64,000 nucleotides of DNA from Gluconobacter thailandicus F149-1 = NBRC 100600 (GTDB lineage: Bacteria > Pseudomonadota > Alphaproteobacteria > Acetobacterales > Acetobacteraceae), in NCBI RefSeq assembly GCF_000964465.1, contig NZ_BANH01000024.1:62001-126000 (forward strand), written 5' to 3'. A model generated the notes under the pieces. The model saw only the letters and a list, made by a program, of their open reading frames with translations. It was not told the origin of the DNA and did not search any database. The translations under genes were made by a program, and so were the position numbers. This document shows positions 1 through 7,311 of this stretch, in pieces; position 1 is the stretch's first letter, and each line of letters begins with the position of its first letter.

Positions 1-548
1 ATCATGCTGCACGCAACCTCGGGTTTGAAGTCGATTTTCGTAGCCTTCGTTCCCTGTTTGAAAGCCAGTGCCAGTTTCAGCGTGCCTTCTATTATGCGGC
101 CATGCCTGAAACGGACGACTACTCCCCTCTTCGCCCCCTGACAGACTGGCTCGCCTATAACGGTTTTCATCTTATCCTGAAAAATGCCCGTGAGTTTACG
201 GATCATTCAGGAAGACGCCGTATCAAGGGGAATATGGATGTCGAACTCACCGTCGATCTGCTCGAACAGTCTTCAAGACTGGATCATGCCGTCATCATCA
301 GCGGTGACTCCGATCTGCGCCGTGCGGTTGAAGCCGCCCAGAACCGGGGCGTGCGCGTAACCGTTATTTCCTCGATGCGCTCGACGCCGCCGATGATCGG
401 AGACGATCTGCGCAGACAGGCTGACCGCTTTGTGGAACTGGCCGATATCGCCCCGTCCTTCACCCGCCGCCAGTCAGAACAGCGGACCCGGCAGGCGCCC
501 GTTCGTCATCCAGCCGACATCAACAGTGACGAGACCAGCGATACATGA
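1..548 (+). CDS. NYN-domain (LabA/DUF88-like) protein, 5' end outside window
   Basis: The reading frame is open from the first bases of the window, so the gene starts upstream. An ATG at 102 is internal: the residues before it (HAARNLGFEVDFRSL) match the usual beginning of NYN domains. Visible core features are a Met-Asp-Val-Glu motif near 235-246 (GNMDVELTVDLL) and the ISGDSDL motif near 298-315. These supply the conserved acidic residues of this PIN-like nuclease fold. The family is thought to bind or cleave RNA; the substrate here is unknown. The last ~25 residues are Arg/Gln-rich and probably disordered. The stop overlaps the next start in an ATGA, which suggests translational coupling. 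Confidence 0.85.
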   Translation, partial: HAARNLGFEVDFRSLRSLFESQCQFQRAFYYAAMPETDDYSPLRPLTDWLAYNGFHLILKNAREFTDHSGRRRIKGNMDVELTVDLLEQSSRLDHAVIISGDSDLRRAVEAAQNRGVRVTVISSMRSTPPMIGDDLRRQADRFVELADIAPSFTRRQSEQRTRQAPVRHPADINSDETSDT

Positions 549-1111
549 CACCCCAGGCTTCTTCCGGATCAACCGCACCCATCCCAGTGCCCCCGGCACC
601 AGAAACAAACGCAGATCATCAAGGCCTCGGCCCCCTGTCTGCCGAACTTCTGGTGATCTGTCTTGATCCGGCAGAAGCCATCCAGACACTTGTTCCCTTC
701 CTGGAAGAACAGGAAATAGTTTTCACTTCGGAAGAGAATGCCGCTCCCCTCATCATGGGACGGATTACCGGAGTAACAGCTTCGCTGCCCACCGACGGCG
801 TTCCTCAGCCAGAGGAGCTGGAACTGTGCAGCGCAGCTCTTTGTCGCGAACTTCAGACCATGACGCAGCTTCGCCTGGTTCTGGTACTGGGTGTCAGTGC
901 CCACATCATTGCGCTTGGAGCCTGTGGCATCCCCCTGACGCGCCTTGATTTCAGGCCCGGCGACATCACACGCCTTCCTGATGGCCTGCTTCTTGCAGAT
1001 ACCTGTCATCTTCCATCAGAACCAGCGAGCGAGGATCTTCTCGTTCAGCGGAAATACGTCCTCACGTCCCTGATGCCAAAGATCAAGGCTGCCTTGCGCC
1101 CTTCCGCCTGA
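545..1111 (+). CDS. uracil-DNA-glycosylase-like protein, degenerate
   Basis: This 188-residue protein overlaps the NYN gene by 4 bp. Its second half resembles the C-terminal half of family 4/5 uracil-DNA glycosylases: a PxPEEL helix, a hydrophobic strand (LRLVLVLGVSAHIIAL) in place of the usual V-x-LG-x-x-A segment, and a final LLADTCHLPSEP where active enzymes have a SYHPS-like motif. The His and Pro-Ser are partly kept. The N-terminal water-activating motif and the Fe-S cysteines of family 4 cannot be seen. It may be an inactive or divergent member. The first ~30 residues are Pro-rich and low in complexity. Its 3' end overlaps msrQ on the other strand by 29 bp. Confidence 0.55.
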   Translation: MTPQASSGSTAPIPVPPAPETNADHQGLGPLSAELLVICLDPAEAIQTLVPFLEEQEIVFTSEENAAPLIMGRITGVTASLPTDGVPQPEELELCSAALCRELQTMTQLRLVLVLGVSAHIIALGACGIPLTRLDFRPGDITRLPDGLLLADTCHLPSEPASEDLLVQRKYVLTSLMPKIKAALRPSA

Positions 1112-1712
1112 AACCGCTCCAGATCATGGGTGCCCTTGCCAAAAGGACGAGTGCCAGCAGGCTCAGATAGAGCGCACTTGTTCCATTCAGGGTCTTGAAT
1201 GACAGGAAGAAGTGAATGCCAGCAAGAACGGCTGCACCGTAAACAAAACGATGCAGTCGCTTCCAGCTTCTCTTCAGGCGTTTCATCGAAAACCGGTTGG
1301 ACGTCAGAGCCAAGGGAAGCAGGAACGCAAGCGCCACCATGCCGAGGATGATGAACGGTCGGTGCGTCAAATCCCGCCAGAAAATTCTGACATCAAACTG
1401 GAGGTCCAGCACCACATATGCAGCCAGATGCAGAACGGCGTAGAAAAAGGCGAGCAAACCGGTCAGCCTACGGAAACGCAATAAATTGAAGCCGATCAGT
1501 CGCTGAATTGGCGCCAGCGCCAGACAGATCAGCAGAAAGCGGAACGCCCACAGACCAAGAGAGCGCTCAAAGACATTGACCGGGTCTGCCCCCAGATCCC
1601 CGTTCTGTCCCTGCAAAACGAGCCAGACGGCAGGAAGCAGGCCGAGCGGATACAGAACAACAGACCAGTAACGCCGCATAAACGCCGGCACCCGACTTCT
1701 AGAAATTGTCAT
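1083..1712 (-). CDS. msrQ: MsrQ, heme-binding membrane subunit of the MsrPQ methionine sulfoxide reductase
   Basis: A 209-residue multi-pass membrane protein with about six hydrophobic segments, of the YedZ/ferric-reductase-like family. His residues inside helices (for example in [11 protein letters not shown] and [18 protein letters not shown]) are the expected heme b ligands. MsrQ passes electrons from the quinone pool or cytoplasmic flavin reductase to periplasmic MsrP, which repairs oxidised methionines in envelope proteins. Its start lies inside the end of msrP (14-bp overlap), so the two are co-translated. Length is normal for the family. It converges with the UDG-like gene, and the last ten codons of each overlap. 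Confidence 0.9.
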   Translation of the reverse strand: MTISRSRVPAFMRRYWSVVLYPLGLLPAVWLVLQGQNGDLGADPVNVFERSLGLWAFRFLLICLALAPIQRLIGFNLLRFRRLTGLLAFFYAVLHLAAYVVLDLQFDVRIFWRDLTHRPFIILGMVALAFLLPLALTSNRFSMKRLKRSWKRLHRFVYGAAVLAGIHFFLSFKTLNGTSALYLSLLALVLLARAPMIWSGFRRKGARQP

Positions 1713-2643
1713 GCAGGTTCATGCCGCGATACAGGTCCGCCACCTGCTCTCCATATCCATTGAACATCAGAGTCGGCTGACGCTTCGTGCCGAAAAGCGT
1801 TTTGGAGCCGATGACACGCTCACTGGCCTGGCTCCACCGGGGATGATCCACCTGCGGGTTCACATTGGCATAAAAACCGTACTCGCTTGGCGCGAGACGA
1901 TTCCATGTTGTGGGAGGCTGCCTATCCAGAAGACGAATGCGCTGGATGGATTTAATACCCTTGAACCCGTATTTCCACGGCACCACCAGCCGGATCGGTG
2001 CCCCGTTCTGGTTGGGCAGGCTCTCACCATAAATCCCGACAGCCAGAAGCGTCAGCGGATTCATGGCCTCATCCAGCCGCAAGCCCTCAACATACGGCCA
2101 GGAAATTCCGGAGAAGGCGCTACTCTGTCCCGGCATTTCCGAAGGCCGCACGACACTTTCAAATGCGACATATTTTGCTCCACTTTCCGGCTCGGCCGCC
2201 TGGAGCAATTTGGCCAGTGGAATACCATCCCATGGAATGACCATGGACCAGGCCTCCACACACCGCATCCGATAGATCCGTTCTTCAATGTCGGACGACT
2301 TCAACAGGGCACCGACATCCAGCCGCTGCGGCTTTTTCACCATTCCGCTGATTTCCAGCGTCCAGGGCAGCGGGTGGAAATCACCGGAATGGGAGACCGG
2401 ATCATCCTTCTCCATCCCAAACTCGTAAAAGTTATTGTAGCCAGTCACGAACTCTTCAGGCGTCGGCGCCAAACCGCCGGAATATGGGCCCGGATGCGTT
2501 TTCAGTGCATCCGCGCTGGCAGTACCGGCAAGAGCAGCCGTCAGGCTCAGAGCGCCTGCCCCGAGCATTTCACGACGTGACAGATAGACGTCTTTGGGTG
2601 TGATGTCCGAGGACGCCGGACGCGGATAGCGAAAAATCGCCAT
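1699..2643 (-). CDS. msrP: MsrP, periplasmic molybdopterin methionine-sulfoxide reductase catalytic subunit
   Basis: The 314-residue product starts at the ATG at 2643. A longer open frame upstream would run into the start of the divergent gene at 2723 and lacks the signal. The N-terminus has a twin-arginine signal ([19 protein letters not shown]), as expected for a cofactor-loaded protein exported folded by Tat. The molybdenum-ligating Cys is C128 in [14 protein letters not shown]. The rest is a sulfite-oxidase-type molybdopterin fold. It reduces Met-SO in periplasmic proteins using electrons from MsrQ, whose gene follows with a 14-bp overlap. The 79-bp gap to the divergent dehydrogenase must hold both promoters. 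Confidence 0.92.
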   Translation of the reverse strand: MAIFRYPRPASSDITPKDVYLSRREMLGAGALSLTAALAGTASADALKTHPGPYSGGLAPTPEEFVTGYNNFYEFGMEKDDPVSHSGDFHPLPWTLEISGMVKKPQRLDVGALLKSSDIEERIYRMRCVEAWSMVIPWDGIPLAKLLQAAEPESGAKYVAFESVVRPSEMPGQSSAFSGISWPYVEGLRLDEAMNPLTLLAVGIYGESLPNQNGAPIRLVVPWKYGFKGIKSIQRIRLLDRQPPTTWNRLAPSEYGFYANVNPQVDHPRWSQASERVIGSKTLFGTKRQPTLMFNGYGEQVADLYRGMNLHDNF

Positions 2644-2722
2644 GATCAATTTCCGATCTGGATGAAACTCTGGCAGCCATAATGCGTGAGTTTGTGCAAC
2701 GCATAGTAAGGAGCCTGTTTGC

Positions 2723-3595
2723 ATGCCCGATATGAAAATCGGTTTTATCGGCTACGGCGCCATGGCCCGCCTCATGGGGGCGAACCTGCGACGTGCCGGA
2801 TATTCAGTGGTGGCCTTTGCACCTTCAGGCGGCAAAGACGAGACGGAGATGCTCCCCACGCCTCGCGCCATCGCTGAAGCGGCAGACGTTGTCATTCTTT
2901 GTGTGCCTAACGATGCTGCAGAGAACCAGTCTCTGCACGGCGATAACGGAATGCTCGCTGGCATATCCGCCGGCAAGCTGGTTCTGGATACATCCACCGT
3001 TTCTCCGGAGCAGGCCCTCGCACTGGCAAAACTTGGCGCGGAGAACGGTTTCGTCGTTCTCGAAACCCCGATGTCTGGCAGCACGCCAGAAGCCGAAACG
3101 GGCGATCTGGTCATGCTGGCAGGCGGTGACGCGGAAACCGTGGAACGAGCCCAACCGATTCTGGATATCATCGGGAAACTGACGATTCATGCCGGACCAA
3201 TCGGTTCGGCCGCACGTCTGAAGCTTGTCATTAACGGCATCATGGGCGCGACACTGAATGTCGTGGCGGAGGGCGTCAGTTTCGGCCTTTCGGCCGGTCT
3301 GGACCGGGATGTTCTATTTGACGCACTTCAACAGGTCGCGGTCATCAGCCCCCATCACAAGCGCAAGCTCAAGATGGCGCAGGACCAGTCTTTCCCGTCG
3401 CAGTTCCCCACACGCCTGATGTCCAAGGATATGGGACTGCTTATGGATGCGGGACGGAAGGCAGGGGCTTTCATGCCCGCCATGGCCGTGGCGGATCAGG
3501 CTCTGGCTCTTTCGAACCGTCGCCATGCCGATGAAGATTACTCAGCCCTGCTCGGCGCGATGGAACACAGCGTTGCCAACACGCCTCATAAATGA
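2723..3595 (+). CDS. NAD(P)-dependent beta-hydroxyacid dehydrogenase (3-hydroxyisobutyrate dehydrogenase family)
   Basis: The 290-residue protein opens with a Rossmann motif [16 protein letters not shown] (GxGxxxxxMGxNL type). The substrate-binding signature near residue 118 is MSGST instead of the common VSGG. The catalytic Lys is in [11 protein letters not shown] (about residue 171). An all-alpha C-terminal dimerisation domain follows. The family oxidises or reduces short beta-hydroxyacids or their semialdehydes (3-hydroxyisobutyrate, tartronate semialdehyde, succinic semialdehyde). The exact substrate cannot be read from sequence. An AAGGAG-type ribosome site precedes the ATG. It is probably monocistronic, about 70 bp upstream of sodB. 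Confidence 0.82.
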   Translation: MPDMKIGFIGYGAMARLMGANLRRAGYSVVAFAPSGGKDETEMLPTPRAIAEAADVVILCVPNDAAENQSLHGDNGMLAGISAGKLVLDTSTVSPEQALALAKLGAENGFVVLETPMSGSTPEAETGDLVMLAGGDAETVERAQPILDIIGKLTIHAGPIGSAARLKLVINGIMGATLNVVAEGVSFGLSAGLDRDVLFDALQQVAVISPHHKRKLKMAQDQSFPSQFPTRLMSKDMGLLMDAGRKAGAFMPAMAVADQALALSNRRHADEDYSALLGAMEHSVANTPHK

Positions 3596-3617
3596 GATCG
3601 ATTATGACAGTGGTCAC

Positions 3618-3633
3618 CTCTCAACCGTGAGAG
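3618..3633. promoter_or_regulatory. short palindrome in the sodB leader
   Basis: Two perfect 6-bp arms (CTCTCA and TGAGAG) flank a 4-nt centre (ACCG), 33 bp before the sodB start. It could be an operator or a small 5'UTR hairpin. No known consensus was recognised. Confidence 0.35.
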
Positions 3634-3666
3634 AATGACTTCTTCATTTTGCCAAGGAGTAACATC

Positions 3667-4275
3667 ATGGCCTTCGAACTGCCTTCACTGCCCTACGCCG
3701 CCAACGCGCTCGCAGGCGCAGGCATGTGCCAGGAGACCCTGGAACTTCATCACGGCAAGCACCATCAGGCCTATGTCACAGCCCTGAACGGCTTCGTCGA
3801 AAGCAAGCCGGAACTGGCTGGCAAGTCCCTTGAAGAGATCATCGCCTTCTCTCATGGCAAGCCTGACATTGCTCCGGTTTTCAACAATGCCGGCCAGCAC
3901 TGGAACCACATTCTGTTCTGGAAGAACCTGTCCCCGACAGGTGGCAAGCTGCCGACATCTCTTGAAAAGAAGATCACGGAAGACTTCGGTTCCGTGGAAG
4001 CTTTCAAGACCGCATTCAAGCAGGCTGCCACAACGCAGTTCGGCTCCGGCTGGGCCTGGCTCGTTCTCGACAAGTCCGGCAAGCTTGCCGTGACGAAGAC
4101 GGCCAATGGCTCCAACCCGCTCGCCGAAGGTCATGGCAAGGCCCTTCTTGGCCTCGACGTCTGGGAGCACGCCTACTACCTCGACTTCCGCAACCGCCGT
4201 CCGGACTACATCACCAACTATCTCGACAAGCTGGCGAACTATGAGTTTGCCGAAGCCGAGCTGAAGTCTGCCTGA
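3667..4275 (+). CDS. sodB: superoxide dismutase (Fe type)
   Basis: A 202-residue cytoplasmic superoxide dismutase that converts superoxide to oxygen and hydrogen peroxide. The start at 3667 follows a strong CCAAGGAGTAA ribosome site; a start 18 bp upstream has none. Metal ligands are visible: H28 (LELHHGKHH), H81 (QHWNHILFW), D164 and H168 (LDVWEHAYYLDF). The Gln in NNAGQHW (residue 77) sits where iron enzymes carry the outer-sphere Gln. MnSODs have Gly there and place the Gln later, so Fe is favoured, although cambialistic use is possible. Length and fold are complete. A strong hairpin terminator follows directly. Confidence 0.93.
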   Translation: MAFELPSLPYAANALAGAGMCQETLELHHGKHHQAYVTALNGFVESKPELAGKSLEEIIAFSHGKPDIAPVFNNAGQHWNHILFWKNLSPTGGKLPTSLEKKITEDFGSVEAFKTAFKQAATTQFGSGWAWLVLDKSGKLAVTKTANGSNPLAEGHGKALLGLDVWEHAYYLDFRNRRPDYITNYLDKLANYEFAEAELKSA

Positions 4276-4300
4276 ACTTTTCAGACAGTCTAAAAACGGA

Positions 4301-4333
4301 AAACGCCCCGACCGGTCTCCCGGCGGGGCGTTT
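4301..4333. terminator. bidirectional rho-independent terminator (sodB / yajC)
   Basis: A perfect 10-bp stem (4301-4310 AAACGCCCCG with 4324-4333) has a 13-nt loop, an A-run on the left and a T-run on the right. It serves both convergent genes. Confidence 0.9.
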
Positions 4334-4355
4334 TTCCTGGCGCCTTACGATCCGA

Positions 4356-4700
4356 TCAGGAGTCGTTTGCAGCCTTGTCGCGGGACACGATGTTCGTGAT
4401 CGTGCTGCGAACGATCTTTACGCGAACGCCCTGAGCGATTTCGACATCAACCTCGTCACTGCCGTCACGTGTCGCCTGCACGACACCGACGATACCGCCA
4501 GCCGTCACGATCTTGTCACCGCGACGCAGGGCACCCTGCTCTTCACGCAGCTTGCGCTGACGCTGCTGCTGTGGGCGGATCAGCAGGAAATAGAAAACCA
4601 CGAAGATGAAGAGCATCGGGGCGAACTGAAGCACCGTCGGGTTCGCAAGGAGCCCGCCGCCATCGGCGGCCTGTGCGGAAGAAATGAACAGACTGCTCAT
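4356..4700 (-). CDS. yajC: YajC, accessory subunit of the Sec translocase
   Basis: A 114-residue protein with one membrane helix at about residues 25-44 (FAPMLFIFVVFYFLLIRPQ), followed by the family's RPQQQRQRK segment and a small cytoplasmic domain starting GDKIVTAGGIVG. YajC associates with SecDF at the inner membrane. secD/secF are not in the window; in many alphaproteobacteria they follow yajC, but here the gene faces a terminator and sodB. It is transcribed divergently from the DUF815 ATPase, an adjacency often kept in alphaproteobacteria. Confidence 0.93.
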   Translation of the reverse strand: MSSLFISSAQAADGGGLLANPTVLQFAPMLFIFVVFYFLLIRPQQQRQRKLREEQGALRRGDKIVTAGGIVGVVQATRDGSDEVDVEIAQGVRVKIVRSTITNIVSRDKAANDS

Positions 4701-4804
4701 GGAATATTGGTCCAGTCTTGAGTGAAACGTGCGGGGACCATATCGTCCGGAGTTTCCCCGTCAAGGACGGGCGCTTCCTTCATCACTGGCACAAAGCGAA
4801 TTCC

Positions 4805-5671
4805 ATGACCGATCACGCCCTGCTCAGCGTCCTTGAACGTATTGCGGACAGCCTGGAGCGCATGAGCCCCAAACCGCCAAGTGCTGATAGTCTGAAACAT
4901 CATGATGCGTTCATTTGGCAGGCTGCAATGGGCACACTGGCTCCTGTCGAGAAGGTTTCCGGTGTCTCCCTCTCCCTGCTTAGGGGGATTGAGCGGCAGA
5001 TTTCGCAGGTCATGACGAACACCCGCCACTTCGCAGAAGGCTTCACGGCCAATAATGTGATGCTTTGGGGCGCTCGTGGCATGGGGAAGTCCTCGCTGGT
5101 GAAGGCTTCGATTGCCACGGTCAACGCCGAGCAGCGCGCCAAGGGAAAGCCAACGTTGGCCCTGATCGAAATCCAGCGTGACGAACTTTCTACCCTTCCG
5201 AAATTACTGGCCGTTCTGCGCACGACCGATCGTCGCTGCATCCTGTTCTGCGATGACCTGTCGTTCGAAAGCCAGGACGCCGATTACAAATCCCTCAAAT
5301 CGGTTCTGGATGGCGGCATCGGAGGGCGGCCGGACAACGTGCTCGTCTATGCCACCTCGAACCGTCGTCATCTGATGCCGCGTGACATGATCGAGAACGA
5401 AACCGGCAGTGCCATAAATCCCTCCGAGGCCATCGAAGAAAAAGTCTCTCTTTCAGACCGGTTTGGCCTCTGGATCGGTTTGTATGGGGCGAGCCAGGAT
5501 GAATATCTGGAGATCGTCAACGCCTACGCCGAAGCTCGCAAACTCCCGATCTCACCCGAGGACCTGCGCCGCAAAGCGCTTCAGTGGGCACTAACCCGCG
5601 GCAGCCGGTCAGGTCGCGTCGCCGCGCAGTTCATTGATGATCTGAGTGCGGAACTAGGTCGACCTCTCTGA
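4805..5671 (+). CDS. DUF815 family P-loop ATPase
   Basis: The 288-residue product begins at the ATG at 4805. A TTG at 4718 in the same frame would crowd the yajC promoter. An AAA-like ATPase core is present: Walker A GARGMGKSSLVKA (about 89-101), Walker B CILFCDDLSFE (about 146-156), and an Arg-rich sensor segment near ATSNRRHLMPRD. The family's molecular role is not established. Conserved pairing with yajC suggests a link to envelope biogenesis, which is inference only. The N-terminal ~80 residues are helical and specific to the family. Confidence 0.85.
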   Translation: MTDHALLSVLERIADSLERMSPKPPSADSLKHHDAFIWQAAMGTLAPVEKVSGVSLSLLRGIERQISQVMTNTRHFAEGFTANNVMLWGARGMGKSSLVKASIATVNAEQRAKGKPTLALIEIQRDELSTLPKLLAVLRTTDRRCILFCDDLSFESQDADYKSLKSVLDGGIGGRPDNVLVYATSNRRHLMPRDMIENETGSAINPSEAIEEKVSLSDRFGLWIGLYGASQDEYLEIVNAYAEARKLPISPEDLRRKALQWALTRGSRSGRVAAQFIDDLSAELGRPL

Positions 5672-5818
5672 GAGCTCACAAAAAATCCGCTCCCCCGTTA
5701 GAAACATAATTGGCGGTCTGCGGAAAATATTTCCGGAAAGACGTCAATTAGTATGTTTCTTTATTCCTCACATAATCTATAAGTTAGCATAATACGAACA
5801 TTTCAAAGGATGACCGAC

Positions 5819-7237
5819 ATGCCTGGTAAGCAGGTTATACAGAACGGAACATACACCCTGACTCTTGCCAACTTGAGCAGCAGCGGCAAGGTTTCGAATG
5901 TTTTTACAGATGTTAAAGTAACGGTGAGCGGGCAGACCCTGTCCTTCACAGCTGACGGTACGTCTTATTCATATACTTATGACTACTCGTGGGGCTCCAC
6001 GTCCCTGAATGAAATCATCGCAGGGAATGGTCATGGCGGATATTACATAATCACAACATCCAAGAGCAATATCGGGACATCTTACAAATATACTTACAAT
6101 TCAGATACATCCAAAAATCAGTGGACCGTCACAAATAACGGTACGACCTATACCCTGAGTCAGGATTCCAGCATGTCCTCGACAGGAAGCTTCGATCCAT
6201 GCTTCCTGGCCGGAACTCTCATCCAGACGCCCAGCGGCTTGGTAGCGGTCGAAGATCTGAAAATTGGAGATGTTCTCTCCATCACTCTCCCGAATGGTAC
6301 GGCAGCAACCCGGAAAGTCATCTGGGCCGGATCAAACCGGAAGCAGACTTTCCCGTGGCAGAATGATGATGAAGCTGGCTATCCCGTTCGGATCCTGAAA
6401 AACGCAATTTCTGAAGGCATTCCGTTTAAGGATCTTCTGGTAACTGCCGAACACTGCCTCTTCTTGAACGGGCATTTCATCCCTGCACGTATGCTTGTGA
6501 ACGGTCGTTCCATTTCCTACGACCACTCCATCACTTCTTATGACTATTACCATGTCGAAACTGAGGATCACGCGATCATCACGGCCGACGGCGTCCTGAC
6601 CGAAACATATCTCAACACGGGCAACCGCGGCATGTTCAGCCAGAGCGGAACGGTTGTCAGCCTGAGCAGCCCGTCCAAAAGCTGGGAAGCAGATGCGGCC
6701 GTCCCTCTCACGACAGACCGCGCCATTGTCGAACCCATCTTCCGCGAAATCGAAGCACGCGCGGAACAGGTAGCCCCTCACACAGAGAGCACACAGACTG
6801 TTCTGACATCCGATTCAGACCTGCATCTCCTCTGCGATAACGGCAGCACACTCCGTCCGGTAAAGAGTGAAATGGGCAAGGTTGAATTCCTGCTACCCGC
6901 AGGTGTCCGCTCCATACAGATTATGTCTCGTGCCAGCCGCCCTTCAGACGTGGTTGGGCCCTTCCTGGACGACCGTCGCGAACTGGGCGTTCCTGTGGGC
7001 AACGTTACGATCTCGAACGCCAAAGGTACCCAGAAGATCACGTCCCACCAGACCACCGCGTCCCTTTCGGGCTGGTATCCTACGGATGCGTCCCGTTATC
7101 GCTGGACGGCAGGAAACGCCTGGCTCTCTCTTGAAGAGCGCAAAGAAGACGGCATGGCCGTTCTGAGCATGGAAATTGCCGGTTCCGGTCCCTATATCGA
7201 GTCCGTAAACGAGACTCAGACCGCACTCCGCGCCTAA
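5819..7237 (+). CDS. Hint-domain protein (Hint_2 type) with a Ser/Thr/Tyr-rich N-terminal region
   Basis: The product has 472 residues from the ATG at 5819, which has AAAGGA at a proper distance; an ATG at 5810 overlaps that site. Residues 1-125 are a beta-rich, Thr/Ser/Tyr/Asn-rich repeat-like region without a signal peptide. The Hint module begins at C128 (FDPCFLAGTLIQT) and contains the block-B TAEHC motif near residue 217 and the DHAIITADGVLTETY segment typical of Hint_2. A ~150-residue beta-rich region follows. Hint folds self-cleave or splice proteins. The Hint_2 branch is common in Acetobacteraceae and Rhodobacteraceae, often with adhesin-like partners, and is poorly characterised. The first third of the gene is clearly more AT-rich than the rest, which hints at a swapped or transferred N-terminus. 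Confidence 0.8.
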   Translation: MPGKQVIQNGTYTLTLANLSSSGKVSNVFTDVKVTVSGQTLSFTADGTSYSYTYDYSWGSTSLNEIIAGNGHGGYYIITTSKSNIGTSYKYTYNSDTSKNQWTVTNNGTTYTLSQDSSMSSTGSFDPCFLAGTLIQTPSGLVAVEDLKIGDVLSITLPNGTAATRKVIWAGSNRKQTFPWQNDDEAGYPVRILKNAISEGIPFKDLLVTAEHCLFLNGHFIPARMLVNGRSISYDHSITSYDYYHVETEDHAIITADGVLTETYLNTGNRGMFSQSGTVVSLSSPSKSWEADAAVPLTTDRAIVEPIFREIEARAEQVAPHTESTQTVLTSDSDLHLLCDNGSTLRPVKSEMGKVEFLLPAGVRSIQIMSRASRPSDVVGPFLDDRRELGVPVGNVTISNAKGTQKITSHQTTASLSGWYPTDASRYRWTAGNAWLSLEERKEDGMAVLSMEIAGSGPYIESVNETQTALRA

Positions 7238-7260
7238 TCGTTCCGGGACTTACTCACAAA

Positions 7261-7292
7261 AAAAGCCGCCCGGCGAATGTCGGGCGGCTTTT
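7261..7292. terminator. bidirectional terminator (Hint gene / TonB receptor 1)
   Basis: A perfect 12-bp stem (AAAAGCCGCCCG with its complement at 7281-7292) has an 8-nt loop, with A-rich and T-rich flanks. It lies between convergent genes. Confidence 0.9.
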
Positions 7293-7311
7293 TCTATGCT
7301 TTATCTAATCA

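Noticed and set aside
2644-2724. N-terminal extension of msrP
   Set aside because: It would place residues before the twin-arginine signal and overlap the start codon of the divergent gene. The ATG at 2643 gives a normal Tat signal.
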